Shown in pieces: positions 1 through 13,075 of a stretch of 64,000 nucleotides of DNA (position 1 is the first letter of the stretch; every line of letters begins with the position of its first letter). The notes beneath the pieces are model-generated. The model saw nothing but the letters and a program-made list of their open reading frames with translations, did no database searches and was not told where the DNA came from. The stretch is from Gymnopilus junonius (Eukaryota > Basidiomycota > Agaricomycetes > Agaricales > Galerinaceae): positions 62,001 through 126,000 of the forward strand of contig JADNYJ010000034.1 of the NCBI GenBank assembly GCA_015501075.1, in the 5' to 3' direction. The translations under genes and the position numbers were made by a program.

Positions 1-50
1 CCAAACAAAGGACAAACATCACGCTTTCGCATCAGGCATTGCCCACCCCC

Positions 51-414
51 AATCTATATATGACTAGATCCAGTGATGACAGAGTATCACAGTCATCTTA
101 TATGACTAAAACATGTGATCACTTAGTGAGCATATTACTCATTCTATGAGTAGATATTAGTAATTACATAGTAATTACCTGAGTAATTGCCTTATGCATT
201 ACTCATATGTAGTTAGTCACTGCATGTCCTGTAGGTATATAAGGATGCTCCAAACAGCGTCCTAATCTAAGTCATTCATACTTCTACAGGAGCCTAAGGA
301 GTCACCTTAGCACTAGCCTCTCACAACCCAGGTAAGCCTAGTAGCTACATCGATACTATGCAGAGTGCATTGTGCATGCAGTGGTTTGCTGCTGTATGTA
401 CCTCTTGCTGCTCA
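51..414 (+). repeat. Inverted copy of the copia LTR
   Basis: This stretch matches the reverse complement of 5,395-5,758 nearly base for base, for example around TGACTAGATCCAGTGA and AGTGGTTTGCTGCTGTATGT. Homology stops at 414 on the inner side and near 51 on the outer side. It lies next to the truncated reverse transcriptase. A normal LTR element would have the same orientation at both ends. Confidence 0.85.
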
Positions 415-481
415 ATAGAAACTCCTGACATACACCTAGGTCTCGACATTCCCATGCAGTCATAAATAGCTGCTTCTTCTG

Positions 482-3400
482 TCAGACTAATTCAGTGTTA
501 GGACCTGTGACGATAATATCATCAACATATGCCAACATAATGACAATGGTCCCATCACTATGTCTTGCAACAAATATGCCAGCATCAGCATACAGGCATG
601 TAAAACCGAGCTCTTTAAGGGAGCGATCAAGTTCAGACCACCATGCATGTGCGGCTTGTTTTAGCCCATAGATAGCTTTGAGTAGGTGGAGTACTTTCTT
701 TTCTTGTCCCTTTATGGTAAAGCCATCAGGCTGTTCCATATATATCTCCTCGTCAAGTTTCCCATATAGGAAAGCTGATTTGACATCAAGGGACTCTATA
801 CGCCATTTCTCAAGTGTCGCTAAGGCTAAGATGGTGTGGACCGACTTGAACTGGACAACTGGTGAGAAGATCTCATCATAGTCTAGGCCTTCTATTTGGG
901 AAAATCCCTTGGCAACTAGATGGGCTTTTTTACATCCATCGGACTTGATATCGAAAACCCAATGATTTTTGATGGCCTTTCGGCCTGGAGGTAGGTCAGC
1001 AAGCTCATAAACTTTTCATTTATGAAGGGCCTCTAATTCTTCGAATTGAGCCTTGTGCCATTCCTGTTGTTGATCAGCAGATAGCCATCTAAGATCTTTA
1101 CTAGTCCAATTTCAGACGTTCAATGGATCTGGAAGTGCACTATTGGAAATTGCCTTAGAAAGTAAATAGACATGCCAATGTGCTCCCCCTTCTGCTCCCA
1201 TATTGGGATTGTATGGGTACTCAGCCACGTGGTCACTAGAGGCTGAAGACAAATTTGGAGCAGATCCAGTTATGTCTAATCTGTGCTGGCGATCTCTATC
1301 AGTGGCTGTACCAGGAGGGTATACGTTCCCTTCTTTTTGCATACTTTTACTCTCATGAGTGCTCCTTCTTGGAGCATCACCGGCAGCTCCCCCTGATGGA
1401 CCGGCACGGGGTTTCCACGGTGCAGGTGGTGGGAGATTAGAACTCAGTCCTTGCCTAGGAGTAGAAGGCATACTTGGACAAGTATCTGCTGGTGACTCAG
1501 GAGGTGGAGTCTTGGGTGGCTCATTGTCATGAGGTACCTCAGTCTCACTTGATGGATTATTTGGGGGTGGTCTATAGGATGGTTCATCACCATCATGAGA
1601 ATCACTGTCCTCCACTTCCAAAACAGGTTCCTCCGGGGAGGTGCGCTTATGTATTTGGGTAAGCGGCGGTACCCTAGCCTTTTGGCATTTAGGAAACAAA
1701 TGTTCATCAAAAAGTGCCATGGCAGCTATGAATAGAACATTGTTGGGGCTTCGCATGAACATCATATTAGAAGGATGTCCACAATATCTGAGGAATATCA
1801 TCAACTTGGATTTGGGCAAAAGTTTATTTGCCCATGTATCCTTTGGAAGGAACACATATGCCCCACATCCTAATACCCATAGGTGTGACAAATCAGGCTT
1901 TTCTCCATTGATTAATTCAAATGGAGATTTCCAGTTGAGTCGATGCATGGGAGTTCTATTGTATAAATAGACTGCATGTATCATGCAAAACTCCCACCAG
2001 CTGTCAGGGAGACAGGCTAATAGGCACATTGACTCGGCTTTCTCATCTAAAGTCTGATTGAAATGTTCAGCTTGACCATTCATTTGGGGCTGATGAGGTA
2101 TGCTTCTTTGGATCTCGATCCCAAGATCTTTAAGTATTCCTTATTGATGTATTCACCGCCATTGTCACTCATCCACTCTTCGACTTTGGTGTTATACTTG
2201 GTTTTTACCATGGCTAAAAATTGCCTGGTAGCATCTTTCGCATCACTCTTTCATTTGAGGAGCATGACCCAAGTATTTGATGTGTGATCATCAATAAAGG
2301 AAATGAAATATTTGTACTGGTGATATGAAATCACCAGATACTCCTTAAGGTCTGAATGGATATGCTGGAATGGTCTGGTTGCACACTTGACATTGTCTGG
2401 GAAAGAGCGTGAATGCATCTTTCCTTTTGTGCAACCTTCGCATATACCAGTGTCCTTCGGGACTTTAATAGATGGGAAGTTTTCAGAATTAGCCTTAAAC
2501 TTCTCGAACACTTGAGTAGAAGGGTGTCCGAGTCATCTATGCCATAGATCATAATCTTCAGCATGTACCGATTTCATCATGATCAAGTTCTTTCCAGAGA
2601 TGATCTGTGACTTAACCCAAAACATAGTGTCATGATGAGAATGCTTTGGCAATGCATTTAAAATGGTGCAGCCATTCTCTTTGGATATGAAGTTAAGTGA
2701 TCGTGAATCACCTAATACAACATTATTTGCGCTGAGGATTTGACCCATTGACAGAAGTCATACAGTCACATCAGGCATGTAGAATACTGGATGAAGTCAC
2801 AATGTTTCATGTGTCACAGTATTATTCTTGTCGGTAACTTCTGTTTCAATAAAAACAGTACCAAATCCATCGACATAGGCTATGCTGTTAGCAGTTTGGA
2901 CCTTTGGTCTTTCTTTGCTTGGAAATTTGGTAAGTTCCGAGAAGTCAGAGATTTGTCCAGAAAAATGCATGGATGCTCCGGAATCTACAAGCCATTCCTC
3001 AAATGTCTTTTGACATTCCTTTCCCTTACAGTTCACACAAGAGACAACGTGATCAAGATAAATATTGTAGATAGTAAATAAAAGTAATTTACTATCTACC
3101 CCATACAGTGTATTAATACCTGTGGGTTGATCAGTTAGTATCTTGTCAGCATGTGAACAAGAAGGTACTTGCCAGTCCGGATGAGGGAGGAGCACTGAAT
3201 CACCATGATTCTGCTCTATCTCGTCCTCATAGAGATCGGGTCTGAATCCCGCATCATCTGTACATTTGTCTCAGGTCTGTTGAGCCATTTTATTGATGAT
3301 GTTTCCATCGCACCAATATAGTGTGATCCAAGATGTAGGGACTCACCGATCAGTGGTGGCAGTGGAACATCTTCTTCCCCAAAGGAGATATACTCCTCAT

Positions 3401-4960
3401 CATCATCCACATAGGCGAGATTGCCTTGTGAAACTACTCCATGCATTGATTCCATCTTCCACCATAAGCAGTTTAGAATCGACTGCCATATGAGAAGGAT
3501 CTGGGGTCGGTGCCCGATAGGGCTCAGGACCAAAGAGATCATTATAGATCTCAGTCATCATCGACAACCCCAATGCAACATCCTCTGTGGTGGTGCTACT
3601 GTGGATATGCACAGTGCTACTCATTCCCACATCTCGGCAATCCTACTTGCGCCCGTATTAAGGGGACTTCCTCGAATCTACTTGAGGTGGCAATAGTCGG
3701 GGTAACCCTGATCCGAGACATCAGGTCCCATGATTTCCTAAAGAGGGGTATGGTGCCATTCCCCAGAGTGGGGTTCTTCCAGGCACCTTCGCGGACTTTG
3801 TGAAGGTAATGTACCTCTCCCACTAATCTCAACTACATTATGAGTAGTGGGGACTGGGCACGATTTCTCTAGTGGTGGGAAATGTGCTGTGGATGTGAGC
3901 GTAAAGGGCTCATCATCGAGTCCTCAACAAAGTATGCTGACTTCAGTTTGAAGCCAGAGCAGCTGGGGTTTCCTCTTAGGATACTCTTTTTTCTGGAACT
4001 GCTGGGGTTACCACATTCTGCTGATCAGAGTGGCATGGTTCGGGACCTTTCCCTTTGATGCAGTATTGCGCTGTGCATTCGCGTTGCTAGCCTGTTGGTT
4101 TTTGGGCCGGCTTCCTTAGGCAGGTTCAGCTGCTTTGGTACATAGAATGTGCCATGCTTGGGTTGCTGTGCTGCTTAAGGTGCCCAAATCGGCAGCCCAT
4201 GTGGTGCAATGTGTCAAAGAGGTCTTTCAGTTCCATATTTGGAACTGAGTTTTGCCTAGTGAAATCTTCCATCATCCGCTGATAAACGGATCTTGCGATG
4301 TGGCATTTGTGGCAAGTGGAAGATTCATGAGTAGAATCAGGCAGCCATGGATTGCGAAACCATGGGTACCATGACAGAGGCGCCGGATGTTGTTGTGGCA
4401 TTTGTATCATTGGAGTGGGAGACACCCATAATGAAATTGGAACTTGGCGAGCTGGGGGTTGGATGGAGAGATCGATTTTAGATTCATAAGGACCCTAAAG
4501 TCTCAAGGGTCTCAATGAACATCTCTTGGAGTACTTTGTCTTGATCCAATCCCATGCTTCAGCTGCAGACAGGGTTTTAACCTGGTCCCATATACCAGTA
4601 TCAAGGCACATGGCCAAAAGGCCAAGTGCCTTGGCATTCTTGGAGTTGTATTCTCCAATTTGGTGGTACACCTCTCGGTGGCAGTCCATCGAGAGAAGCA
4701 GGCGTTGTAAGGATGATATCACCCTGGGCAGGCCCGGTGGCAGGAGTGGTGTTGGTGGCACAAGTGCCAGTGGGAAATCTGGGTTCCTTAATTGCTTGCT
4801 CTGGAGGAGCAGTAAGGGTTCCTTCAAGGACGGCTTTAACGTCCATATGGAGGATGACGGCCTCCATCTTAGATGCCCATTGGCAGTAGTGATGACCATC
4901 AAATTTAGGAAGGTCAGAGGCAGTGAAGGAAATGGAAGTGGTGTTCTTGACGGAAGACAT
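482..4960 (-). pseudogene. Broken copia gag-pol
   Basis: Gag starts at 4,960 (MSSVKNTTSISFTASDLPKF) with the usual copia gag opening, and shifts frame near 4,650. The aspartic protease lies at 2,797-3,195 with WLVDSGASMHFSGQ. The integrase zinc region and catalytic core are at about 2,251-2,748 (LWHR, CEGCTKGKMHSRSF, HSDLKEY, SFIDDHTSNTWV). The rest of integrase and a Pro/Ser-rich linker are at 1,112-2,083 (NGQAEHFNQTL, YNRTPMH). Reverse transcriptase runs from about 1,090 down to 482, with KAIYGLKQAAHAWW and the catalytic YVDD. Several frameshifts and stops separate these blocks. The domain order PR-IN-RT is the copia order. RNase H is absent. Confidence 0.9.
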
Positions 4961-5387
4961 TGTTGAGTTGTTTGGATGGTTGGAATTTCTGTTAAGAAAA
5001 AGGCTGGGTTGTGTCAGTGACAGGTGTGTAAAAGCGTGCTAAATAAGGAAAGCACTGCTAAAAATACCTGTGCTAGACATGGAATTAACCCCTTAAGGGC
5101 AATTTGTCCAGACAGTGACAGATGTCCGGGCCCACATGACAAGGCCCTATGCAATGTTGCGCATGGTAGTGAACAATTGTGAGAGAGCATTCTGTCTTGC
5201 GATGAACAGCTGTGGTCGATGTTCTGCCTAATGGTGAACTATCTTCCCAGGTAGAAGTAAGCTACAGACCAATGCTAAGCAGGTTCTGCACAATGGTGAA
5301 CAATGCTGGACAGGGTCTGCCCTAAGGCAAACTCAATGTCAAGCAGGTTCTGCCAGTGGCGAACAGCATGCTTTGCTATCGGGGCCC

Positions 5388-5823
5388 ATAACCTATCAAG
5401 CAGCAAGTGGTACATACAGCAGCAAACCACTGTATGCACAATGCACTCTGCATAGTATTGTTGTAACTACTATCTTACCTGGGTTGTGAGAGACTAGTGC
5501 TAAGGTGACTACTTAGGCTACTACAGAAGTATGAATGACTTTGGATTAGGACACTGTTTAGGGTGTCCTTATATACCTACAGGACATGCAGTGACTAACT
5601 ACATATGAGTAATGCATAAGGCAATTACTCAGCTAATTACTATGTAATTACTAATATCTACTCATAAGATGAGTAATACGCTCACTAACTGATCACATGT
5701 TTTAGTCATATAAGATGACTGTGATACTCTGTTGTCACTGGATCTAGTCACGTATAGATGCGTCTGATCACACGTGTCATGTGAGTCATGTGATGTAGTC
5801 ACATGGACACTTATCATGTCAAC
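5388..5823 (-). repeat. copia LTR (5' end of the minus-strand element)
   Basis: On the minus strand it begins TGTTGACATGATAAG at 5,823 and ends near the candidate primer-binding site at about 5,388. It lies directly upstream of the copia gag and is shared, inverted, with 51-414. The inner border is approximate because no clear CA end was found. The outer border abuts a gypsy pol frame, which gives the insertion point. Confidence 0.7.
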
Positions 5824-5831
5824 ATTTCTAG

Positions 5832-7518
5832 TTGATGTCAGGGTTGTTTTCTTCAAACCAGGGAAAACCAAGAATAATCTTCTGTTTTCCTAGGCTGGTG
5901 ACCAGTAGGCATTCCATTCAGGGTTGTCCATCAATGTTGAGCTTTAGATCAACATAGCGCTTGATAGTCCCCTTTTTGTTCGGGGTTCCATCTATGTTGA
6001 AGACTTGAATTTCTTTTTCCAGTGCCTTTGTTTCCAGGTTGTGTTTCTTTGTGAAGTTCTGGTCGATGAACTTCCCTTTTGCTCTGGTGTCTCCCAGAGC
6101 AGTTCCAATGATTCTCATCCTGTTCTCAGTCTTGAATGAAAAGGGCAATTGAAGCAATTTATTTTTGATTCGAGCCGAGACTACAGAATAAATATTTAAA
6201 GAAGGAGTTGCATACATTGGTCTCATGCATCTCCTTATTGAAAACCCTCTTGGTCTCCCATTTCGTATACTTCTTCGCATTCTTCTTCAGTGAGGTCCTG
6301 CATAAGGGACCTGATGTGCGCATGAAGCACTTTCCCTTTGAGGGGGTTCTTCTTCGGCAGAGAGTTCCTCCTATTCTTGCCCTTCTCAGGGCAGTCTCTA
6401 GAGATGTGCCCAGGCTTCTTGCATTGGAAGCAGAGCCCCTTTCTCATGAGCTTGCTTCATTCTTCTTGGGTCATGGCATTGACATCGATCTTGTCAATGT
6501 CCATAGCATTTGGGTCTCGGTGGTTCATTCGGGATGCCGGGGCATGGTAGTGTGGGGTGGGGTTTCCCCTGGCTAAATTAGCCCACCAAGTCTTCTGTTC
6601 AGTTGGCACTTGGGCAGTACTTTTGCCTAAAAGTCATGCCAGGTTCATTTGATGGGTATCATACTCAACTGCTTTCTGCTGCCAGGTGGTGAGCATGGTC
6701 GGGAGTATGTCAAGTCCCATTATCTTTTCCCGAAGCCAAGTGTTCAGGGCATTCATGTAATAGTCGACCAAGACACTCTCATTCCCAGTAGTGGGAATCT
6801 TGGCAGTCTTGACAAGTTCATTGAACTTGGTGTTGAGTTCAGCAGCTGAAGCTTTTCCCTGCTTCAGGTTTTGTAGATCGAAGAATGCTTGATCTTTTGT
6901 TTCAGTTGGTTTGAAGGTGGCTTCAAACTCTTTTTCAAAGTCTATGGCAGAGCTGTAGGTTTTGGTTTTTGTTCCGGTGGGTACTCCCGCAGCATTCACA
7001 TCATCCTTGATATGATCTTCTCTCCAAGCCTTCTTCCAGGCTTCGGCTTTGCCTCCTTTGAGAAGTCCAAGTGTAAACATGATCTTCTTGATGTCTGTGT
7101 TATAAATATCACTGTTGAGTTCAAGGTAATCACCCAGGTCTTGGGTGAATGTCTTGACTTTGGAATGGTCTCCAGAAAAGGGTTGAGGAATAATTCCTAA
7201 TCCTTTTCCATTGGAGGAGGTGGGAGCAGCGGGGGCAGTGTCAGAAGATTCTCCTGGCATTTCAGGTTCATTCATGGGGTAGAAGATGGGTTGAGATCTG
7301 AGTAGAGTATCTAGCAAAGATTCAAAGTCGTGTCTTAGTATGCCGGGTTCTTGGATGGTGGATCCAAAGAAGGTCAATTGGGTCAATGGAGATTCATCTC
7401 CTTTGGGTGGTGTTTCAAAAGCATCAGATGCTCCTGAATCAGAGGTTCATTCAGGGTTCAGGTCAGAGAATTCTTTGTCACTAGAGATAGCAGTGAATTG
7501 TCCTCTTCTTCAAGCCAT
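5832..7518 (-). pseudogene. Ty3/gypsy gag and protease remnant
   Basis: Reading starts at ATG 7,518, but TGA stops occur at once, at sites where Arg codons are plausible. The long open part, 7,386-6,634, is a retrotransposon gag core (GIIPQPFSGDHSKVKTF, then the region around DFEKEFEATFKP). A CCHC knuckle follows near 6,430 ([15 protein letters not shown]). Further on, ALGDTRAKGKFIDQNF resembles a gypsy aspartic protease active site that has lost the normal D-S/T-G-A. The frame reaches LGFPWFEENNPDIN, typical of the pol start, with TAG replacing the expected Trp codon just before the copia insertion. It encodes no working product. Confidence 0.85.
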
Positions 7519-7586
7519 AGTGTCGGCAGGTTATGCTTGCTAGGCAGAAGCATTGGATGAGGTGGAAGCTTGTTCTTTTGTTATGA

Positions 7587-8039
7587 TGTTGATGATAGAT
7601 CCTAATCTGATAAGATAAGGACTAGTGTAGTAGTTGTAGAGTTCATTCAATGAAGTCCATTTAAGGTATTGTCTTCAACTGAAGATTGCCTTAATGGTTC
7701 AAGTTTGCTCTGGTTGATACAAGAGAATAGATTCTCAAGAACAAGCTAAAGAATACAAGTAGACTAGCTATGGTTTATATACTATTTGTTGTTAATATTA
7801 ATATAGACAAAATGATAACAAAACAGGGGAATCGGAAGGGGTGATCATCACAGAGATACTGCGCAAGGGGTGATGATCAGAAAGGAGAGATTGTCTGCAT
7901 ACATGTAAGAAAAGGAATGATCATCTTGTGAACAAAGATGATCATGGAGAAACTATAAATAGTAAAGTCCAACAATAAATGATAAGAGGAGAAAGAGATG
8001 GGCACATGATAAGATAAGGAGAAATGGGGGATCATAACA
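7587..8039 (-). repeat. gypsy LTR
   Basis: On the minus strand it starts TGTTATGATC at 8,039 and ends CATCAACA at 7,587, a TG..CA pair spanning 453 bp directly upstream of the gypsy gag. It contains a TATA-like TATTTATAG. The second LTR is not in the window, so the borders rest on the TG..CA ends and position. Confidence 0.6.
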
Positions 8040-8338
8040 CCTGGGTCAATTCAGCAGTCTGAAAAAAATTAAATAGGGTCAAAAACTGCCCTTAGACAAT
8101 AAAAGCATCATTAATTTCAATTATTTTCACTCATTTCTCTCATAAACCAGCTTATGTATCTATTTTAGCAATACTATAGTTACTTTACATTATCCTAGCT
8201 CTATAATTTTTATGTTACTGAGCTCGCACTGACTTTGAGTTGACTCCAAGACAAGGGTGTCAGTGTGATGTTACCAAATTGTCAGTGTGGCTGTGTATGT
8301 TACCTTAAAAGGGCCTTCAGTGATTTCCAGATGTCAGT

Positions 8339-10010
8339 GTGGGGGAGAGCAAGGGAACTTTGCATTCAATAATTGGAGCTGAGGAAACTTATTCACATTC
8401 CCTTCTTTCTGTGGGACATGGGTTTGCATTTTGGGATATACCTGGAAGCCATATTCAAGGCCCAATGCCCCTTGAACAATTGGAGGGCCTGTTATTGCTG
8501 GGAGTGAGCATTGGAGATATTGGAATCATTGATCCAAATGGTGAATTTATCTTCATATTCAATATTTTCACCTCTCCTACAGATCCACTTTACCAAGGAC
8601 AAGTTCCTGAAGCTTTTGAGGAGGTACAGCCTGTGCTTGAATAGAGCATCTGAGGTTAAAGTCATACCTGACTATTTTAAGCTGGGCAGTATTGTCACAA
8701 ACAGGGGAGTTAATGTTGACAGAATATCTGAAGAACCTTTGTGAGTTCATATCCATTCATATTCTTCAACTAGTTCATTCAATGCATATGCAGCAAATTT
8801 TCTATGTGGTCCACAGCATGTGAAGGTGCTCTTGTTATCCTTCTGCATGGGGGCTACTGTGAAGACCTTATATCTACCTCCCAGTTAATGGAATATATCA
8901 GAAAGCATACATTGAATTGGTACCAATACATGTGTCTACACTCCAGGACATCAGTGACAATAGTTCCCAATGGTTCATTGTATCTCATCACTGGATGCAA
9001 TAGAGCTAAAGCATGGTCTTCACTTTCCTTTCCATCTAACTGGAAGAACATTGGGAAATGAATAGAAGTGACTTATGAAGGCAAAGAATTTCCTTGCTTT
9101 GCTCCCTCTAGGTGGTCACAGGAGAAGAGTATAGGATTGGCTGAAGGGAAGGGTAGAAATTTCTGTATTTTTGCATGAGGAATCCACATCTCCATCAGTA
9201 ATTGCCTCTGGGTCTGACATTTACCTTATAACCCTCCTCACAAATCTTCATACTACAACATTCTTTCTACCCCTGTTTTTGGATTTTGATCTAAAATTGC
9301 ATGCATCAGAGAATGCTTTATACATAAATCAGATGTTCTCTTGTCAGGGCATCAAAAAGTTGTTCTTATTTCTTTACTGTGTTTTCTTCTTCTGATATAT
9401 GTTTGTGTTCTCAGTTTCCTTTACATCCCTCGATCTTGATATTACAAATCCTCCTCAAGCAGGTATGTCTGTACTCCAATGCAAATGTTTCCCTACTAAA
9501 ATGTCATTAGCACCCAACAGCCAATATAGTTCTTGTAGAGGACTCTGTATGGCATGAACTGGTGAAGGATGTGAGTCAAAAGATTTGTCAAATCTAACTG
9601 ATATAGAGCTCAACATATCAAAGGGTTATGCAACATTGCCTGAATTCTTAGACCTGGTCATCACTGTACTCATGTCCTGTGATCTTGTCAAGATTGAAGG
9701 TGAACAATGCTCTATAAAATTTGACAGCATAGCTGCCTACTAAACAGTGAACCAGAACTTGTGAGCTTGAGAGCCCAAAAGCTTGAGACCCCTCCATCAA
9801 AAGCAGGCCTCATTAAGGACCTTTTTGCGAAGTATATAGACTGGAGAGCCCAAAACCAGGTTTTATGCTGAGCAAAAAAGAGTATGGGCTGAATATAAAC
9901 CCATTCAAGTCATTATCCTGAAACCCTCAGGCTGGGAAGCACATTTTATCGGCTACCCTATATTTCTTTTACATCTCCAACTTAACTTAGAGGGATAACC
10001 TTGACATCAA
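8339..10010 (+). pseudogene. GFPMW family, subfamily A, copy A1 (decayed)
   Basis: I do not know the function. The first block, SLLSVGHGFAFWDIPGSH, continues to IGDIGIIDPNGEF and FNIFTSP. One extra base near 8,650 shifts the frame before IPDYFKLGSIVTNRGVNV and ISEEPL. An intron follows (donor GTGAGT about 8,743, acceptor about 8,794). The second block (8,800-9,060) has LVILLHGGYCEDL, NWYQY, PNGSLYLITGCNRAKAW. A TGA stops the frame at 9,059, and more stops follow through the 3' part, which still shows GLIKDLFAKYIDW near 9,810. It is the first of several same-strand copies. No CpG occurs between 8,521 and 9,429, which suggests methylation-driven decay. Confidence 0.8.
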
Positions 10011-10895
10011 AGCTCAATACTTGGTCATCTAACTGAAGCCATGAAAGGGGTAGAGGATAATGCTGATGTAGGCCTTTTCCAGCAAAAATATCTCATGAAT
10101 GTTGTTACTGTAGCTCCTTTGTATCTGATCCTACCAGGAATATATATTTAACATTTAATCCCCATGGCACCTCTCCATGTGGATGCACCTATCCAATTGG
10201 ATCTCTATATATGTGGGCATTGGTGGTTACCATGCATGTGGCACATTTGCTAATTAGAGGATCTGGACTTCAATTTAAGTCTTATAATAGATAAGCAATA
10301 AAGAACAATGTTGATTGGGACATTACAGTGGTACTAGAGATATGGTTGTGCTGTCCATGATAATCTTATTGCTTTGTTCATGTAGGTTGGTATGCCATAA
10401 AACTCTCCCATTTGACTTGCATGGACCTAACTTACCTGTCAAACATTGTAATGCTAACTCAATCTTGAGCAACCAGTGCCCATACTGAAAAGGATGTTGA
10501 TATTCAATGGCTGCTGTTTACAAATCCAGAGACCTGAGTATCAAAATGATCAAGGACAGAAATTGACATATGTCAAGGTGCATAAATCTATAAAATGCCA
10601 AGCCCATTTATTAGCTAATCCTTATCCCACCACCATTGACAAGACATCCCCCTATTTCTGAATCTTGGGTGGTCAATGCAGAGCTATGCAGAGTGTATGT
10701 CATCTATACAAACCCAAAGCTGGATGTGGATAAATTAAATTAGTCCTATCAAGAATTCCATGGCTCATGTGGAGACCATGTAAAACATGCTTAGTCCTAC
10801 TACTGTAGTCAGCAGCCCATGATCAGAAATTGGGGAAGAGGCCAAGAAAAGATTGAGAGTCTGGCATGAAAGCTGTCTTGAATAAAGGCCACATC

Positions 10896-12440
10896 CTATT
10901 GCATTTGGGAAGTAGGATTTTTGATATGTTGAATGAAGCTTGCATTTATTGTTGACATCCTAGAAACCTGAGAAGACCTAGACATAGTTGATATGAATGA
11001 CTGAACGGAGGCTGTGATTCCTCTGATGACTTTCTTGCTAGTTGTTAATGAGGATGCCTCAATGGCAACACATTGGCTCTGATTGTGTGCATGTCCATTT
11101 TCCATTTCTCCTAAAGTAGGTCTGGTTTTTGCCTTGACAGCACCTTCAGCCTTCCATGTGTAAACATCAATGTCTGGATTAGGCCTGTGTAAGTCTAAAA
11201 AGACTTGCTCATTGTTCAATGAACATTGTTTAGTGAAGGATGCTATAGCCCATGTTTTCGCTTTATAGCATCCCATTACAAGAAGTAGAGAACCATTTTT
11301 AAATCTGTCACCTTGAGGGGTTCTGTAGAATTTGTACCACTCTGGCCCATGTATGTTGATGTAACCCTTCATTTCACCTATTCCCATTGGCATGATTGTC
11401 AAACAAACCATCCCATCTGGTAAAAATAGCACTGTTCCAGCCATAGGGTCTTTTGTGAGTGGCAATCTTAATGAAATAATTGGCCTGCCACCAAGAAGGT
11501 AAATAAAGGAAAGAAGATTTGCAGACTCAAAGACATACCATTCTCCATTCTGGGATGGCTTCCTGGAAATGTGGAAATCTCCATCCATCAATTTGTGTAG
11601 CATCTCGTCCACCAGAGGCTCCTCTAACCAAGGTGGGTCTTTGCCTGAAAGAAAATTGACAAAATTTCTGGGAGGATGATAGCTGTGCTTGAGATTTGCC
11701 TTTTCAGATAAATAGATGTTAAAGAGGATCTCAAATTTCCCTGTTTTGTCCAGGTATCCTATGTTGCCAAGACCTATACTTCAATGAGGGATGCATACTG
11801 GCCCTGGTTTAAAACCTTGCAATGGTACCCATAAGCTGATCCAATTTTCATAGCTGTGGTTGAAATTTGAGTGCATGTACTGTTTAATATAGTCAGTAGT
11901 CCCTTCGGGCAATTTGAGGTCCTACAGCATACAATCCCCCAGTCAGTAAGTGTAAAGAACAAACTGACAACTTTTCTGACCTTGATAAGTAGAGGGTATG
12001 CTCAGCATACAGTCCCTTGCAGAAGGGTTATTATTTCATGGCTTTAATCCATGCAATAAGAATGATACCTTCTGTTGATTTCATTGTGAGCACCTTGTAC
12101 CATGTCTCACAGATGGCATACTCAGCCTGATGTCCAACCAAGGTGATTAGGTTAGGAAAGTACAATTTCAGAAGTACTTACCATAAGGATTTGCACTCAA
12201 CAGTGACCACTCTGATCAAAGGCCACAGATTCCTGATGCAAAGACCTATCTCCCAACCCATATGAAGATGGAGAAACACCACTGTCCACCAGATTTCCCT
12301 CTCTACCACCCTGGCTGAGGGAGGTTTGTCTTAATGCTTCAGCTAGTTTAAGTGAATCCCTAAAAAAAGCCAGATCCAGCAGTATTCATGAAAGAAATAA
12401 GAGGTAACTTACTGTCTGGAGGGACATATAAAATGGTACC
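10896..12440 (-). pseudogene. GFPMW family, subfamily B, copy B1 (partly decayed)
   Basis: The longest open part, 11,612-10,896 (238 codons), carries the second family block: GTVLFLPDGMVCLTI, EWYKFYRTPQGD, NGSLLLVMGCYKAKTWAIAS, then QCVAIEASSLTTSKKVIRG. Upstream on the minus strand, the first block is recognisable near 11,640-11,770 but interrupted. It belongs with the better preserved copy at 31,030-32,661 rather than with the plus-strand copies, and it lies head to head with copy A2. CpG is rare. It is uncertain whether any transcript is made. Confidence 0.65.
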
Positions 12441-13075
12441 ATAGTTGACAAGGTTGCTAGTAGTTGAAGTTATGGCTGTTCGAGATGTTGTAACTTTGAG
12501 TGGAGTTATTACTGTACAGGTTTGCTCCCAACAGAGTGCCAGGAAAGTTATCCATCATTGCAAAATTCAGATAGGACAGAGGGTCATTGTCAGGTTATCA
12601 ATGTACTTTGTTAACACCAACACAGCATTTCATAAGCACAAGTTGCTGGAAGGGTGAATAACCAAAAAGAATCCATGTCTGACATTTACCTTGTTGTGAC
12701 AAAGCATCATCAAGAAGGCTTACACTGGTTTAAGCCTTTACAATAACACAGGCCAAGAGGTTGGTACATTCAAAAGACTAGTACATCACATGACACCCTG
12801 AGTAAACAAGTAAGCACTGGCAAGACATTATTTGTCAATGAAACCAGCAGCTGATCCTCCATTTTTTTATGTCTGCCACACATAATAAAGTCATACTCAA
12901 GTGCTGCTACAATTCTTGGCATCAATAAGATCCCAATCTTTTCTCCTGTGCTATAGTAATTGAAAGTCAATCATTGCTTCCATCATTATTGCCCATGGGA
13001 GATAAGTACAAGGACCAAGCATTGATGAACAGCTGTGTGAACAAAGTGCCTGAGCCACCAGGAACATTCTAAAAT

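Larger units (their letters stand above)
51..5823 (-). mobile_element. Rearranged Ty1/copia retrotransposon
   Basis: The element reads on the minus strand: LTR-like end at 5,388-5,823, then gag, protease, integrase and part of reverse transcriptase down to 482. No RNase H region follows the YVDD motif. Instead, the left end (51-414) is a copy of the LTR in the opposite orientation, so the terminal repeats are inverted rather than direct. A candidate primer-binding stretch, GGTTATGGGCCC on the minus strand, follows the LTR near 5,380-5,391. The right end lies inside a gypsy pol frame. The element cannot be active: the frames are broken and the 3' third is missing. The order of domains is seen in the sequence; how the left end formed is inference. 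Confidence 0.8.
5824..8039 (-). mobile_element. Ty3/gypsy retrotransposon, 5' part, interrupted by copia
   Basis: An LTR (7,587-8,039) is followed on the minus strand by a gag with a zinc knuckle and the start of pol, ending where the copia LTR begins at 5,823. The remainder of pol would lie beyond the copia element and is not recognisable at the left window edge. The host element is therefore older than the copia insertion. Confidence 0.75.

Noticed and set aside
1..414. Left stretch taken as the normal 3' LTR of the copia element
   Set aside because: Its orientation is opposite to the right LTR, so it cannot be the direct-repeat partner.
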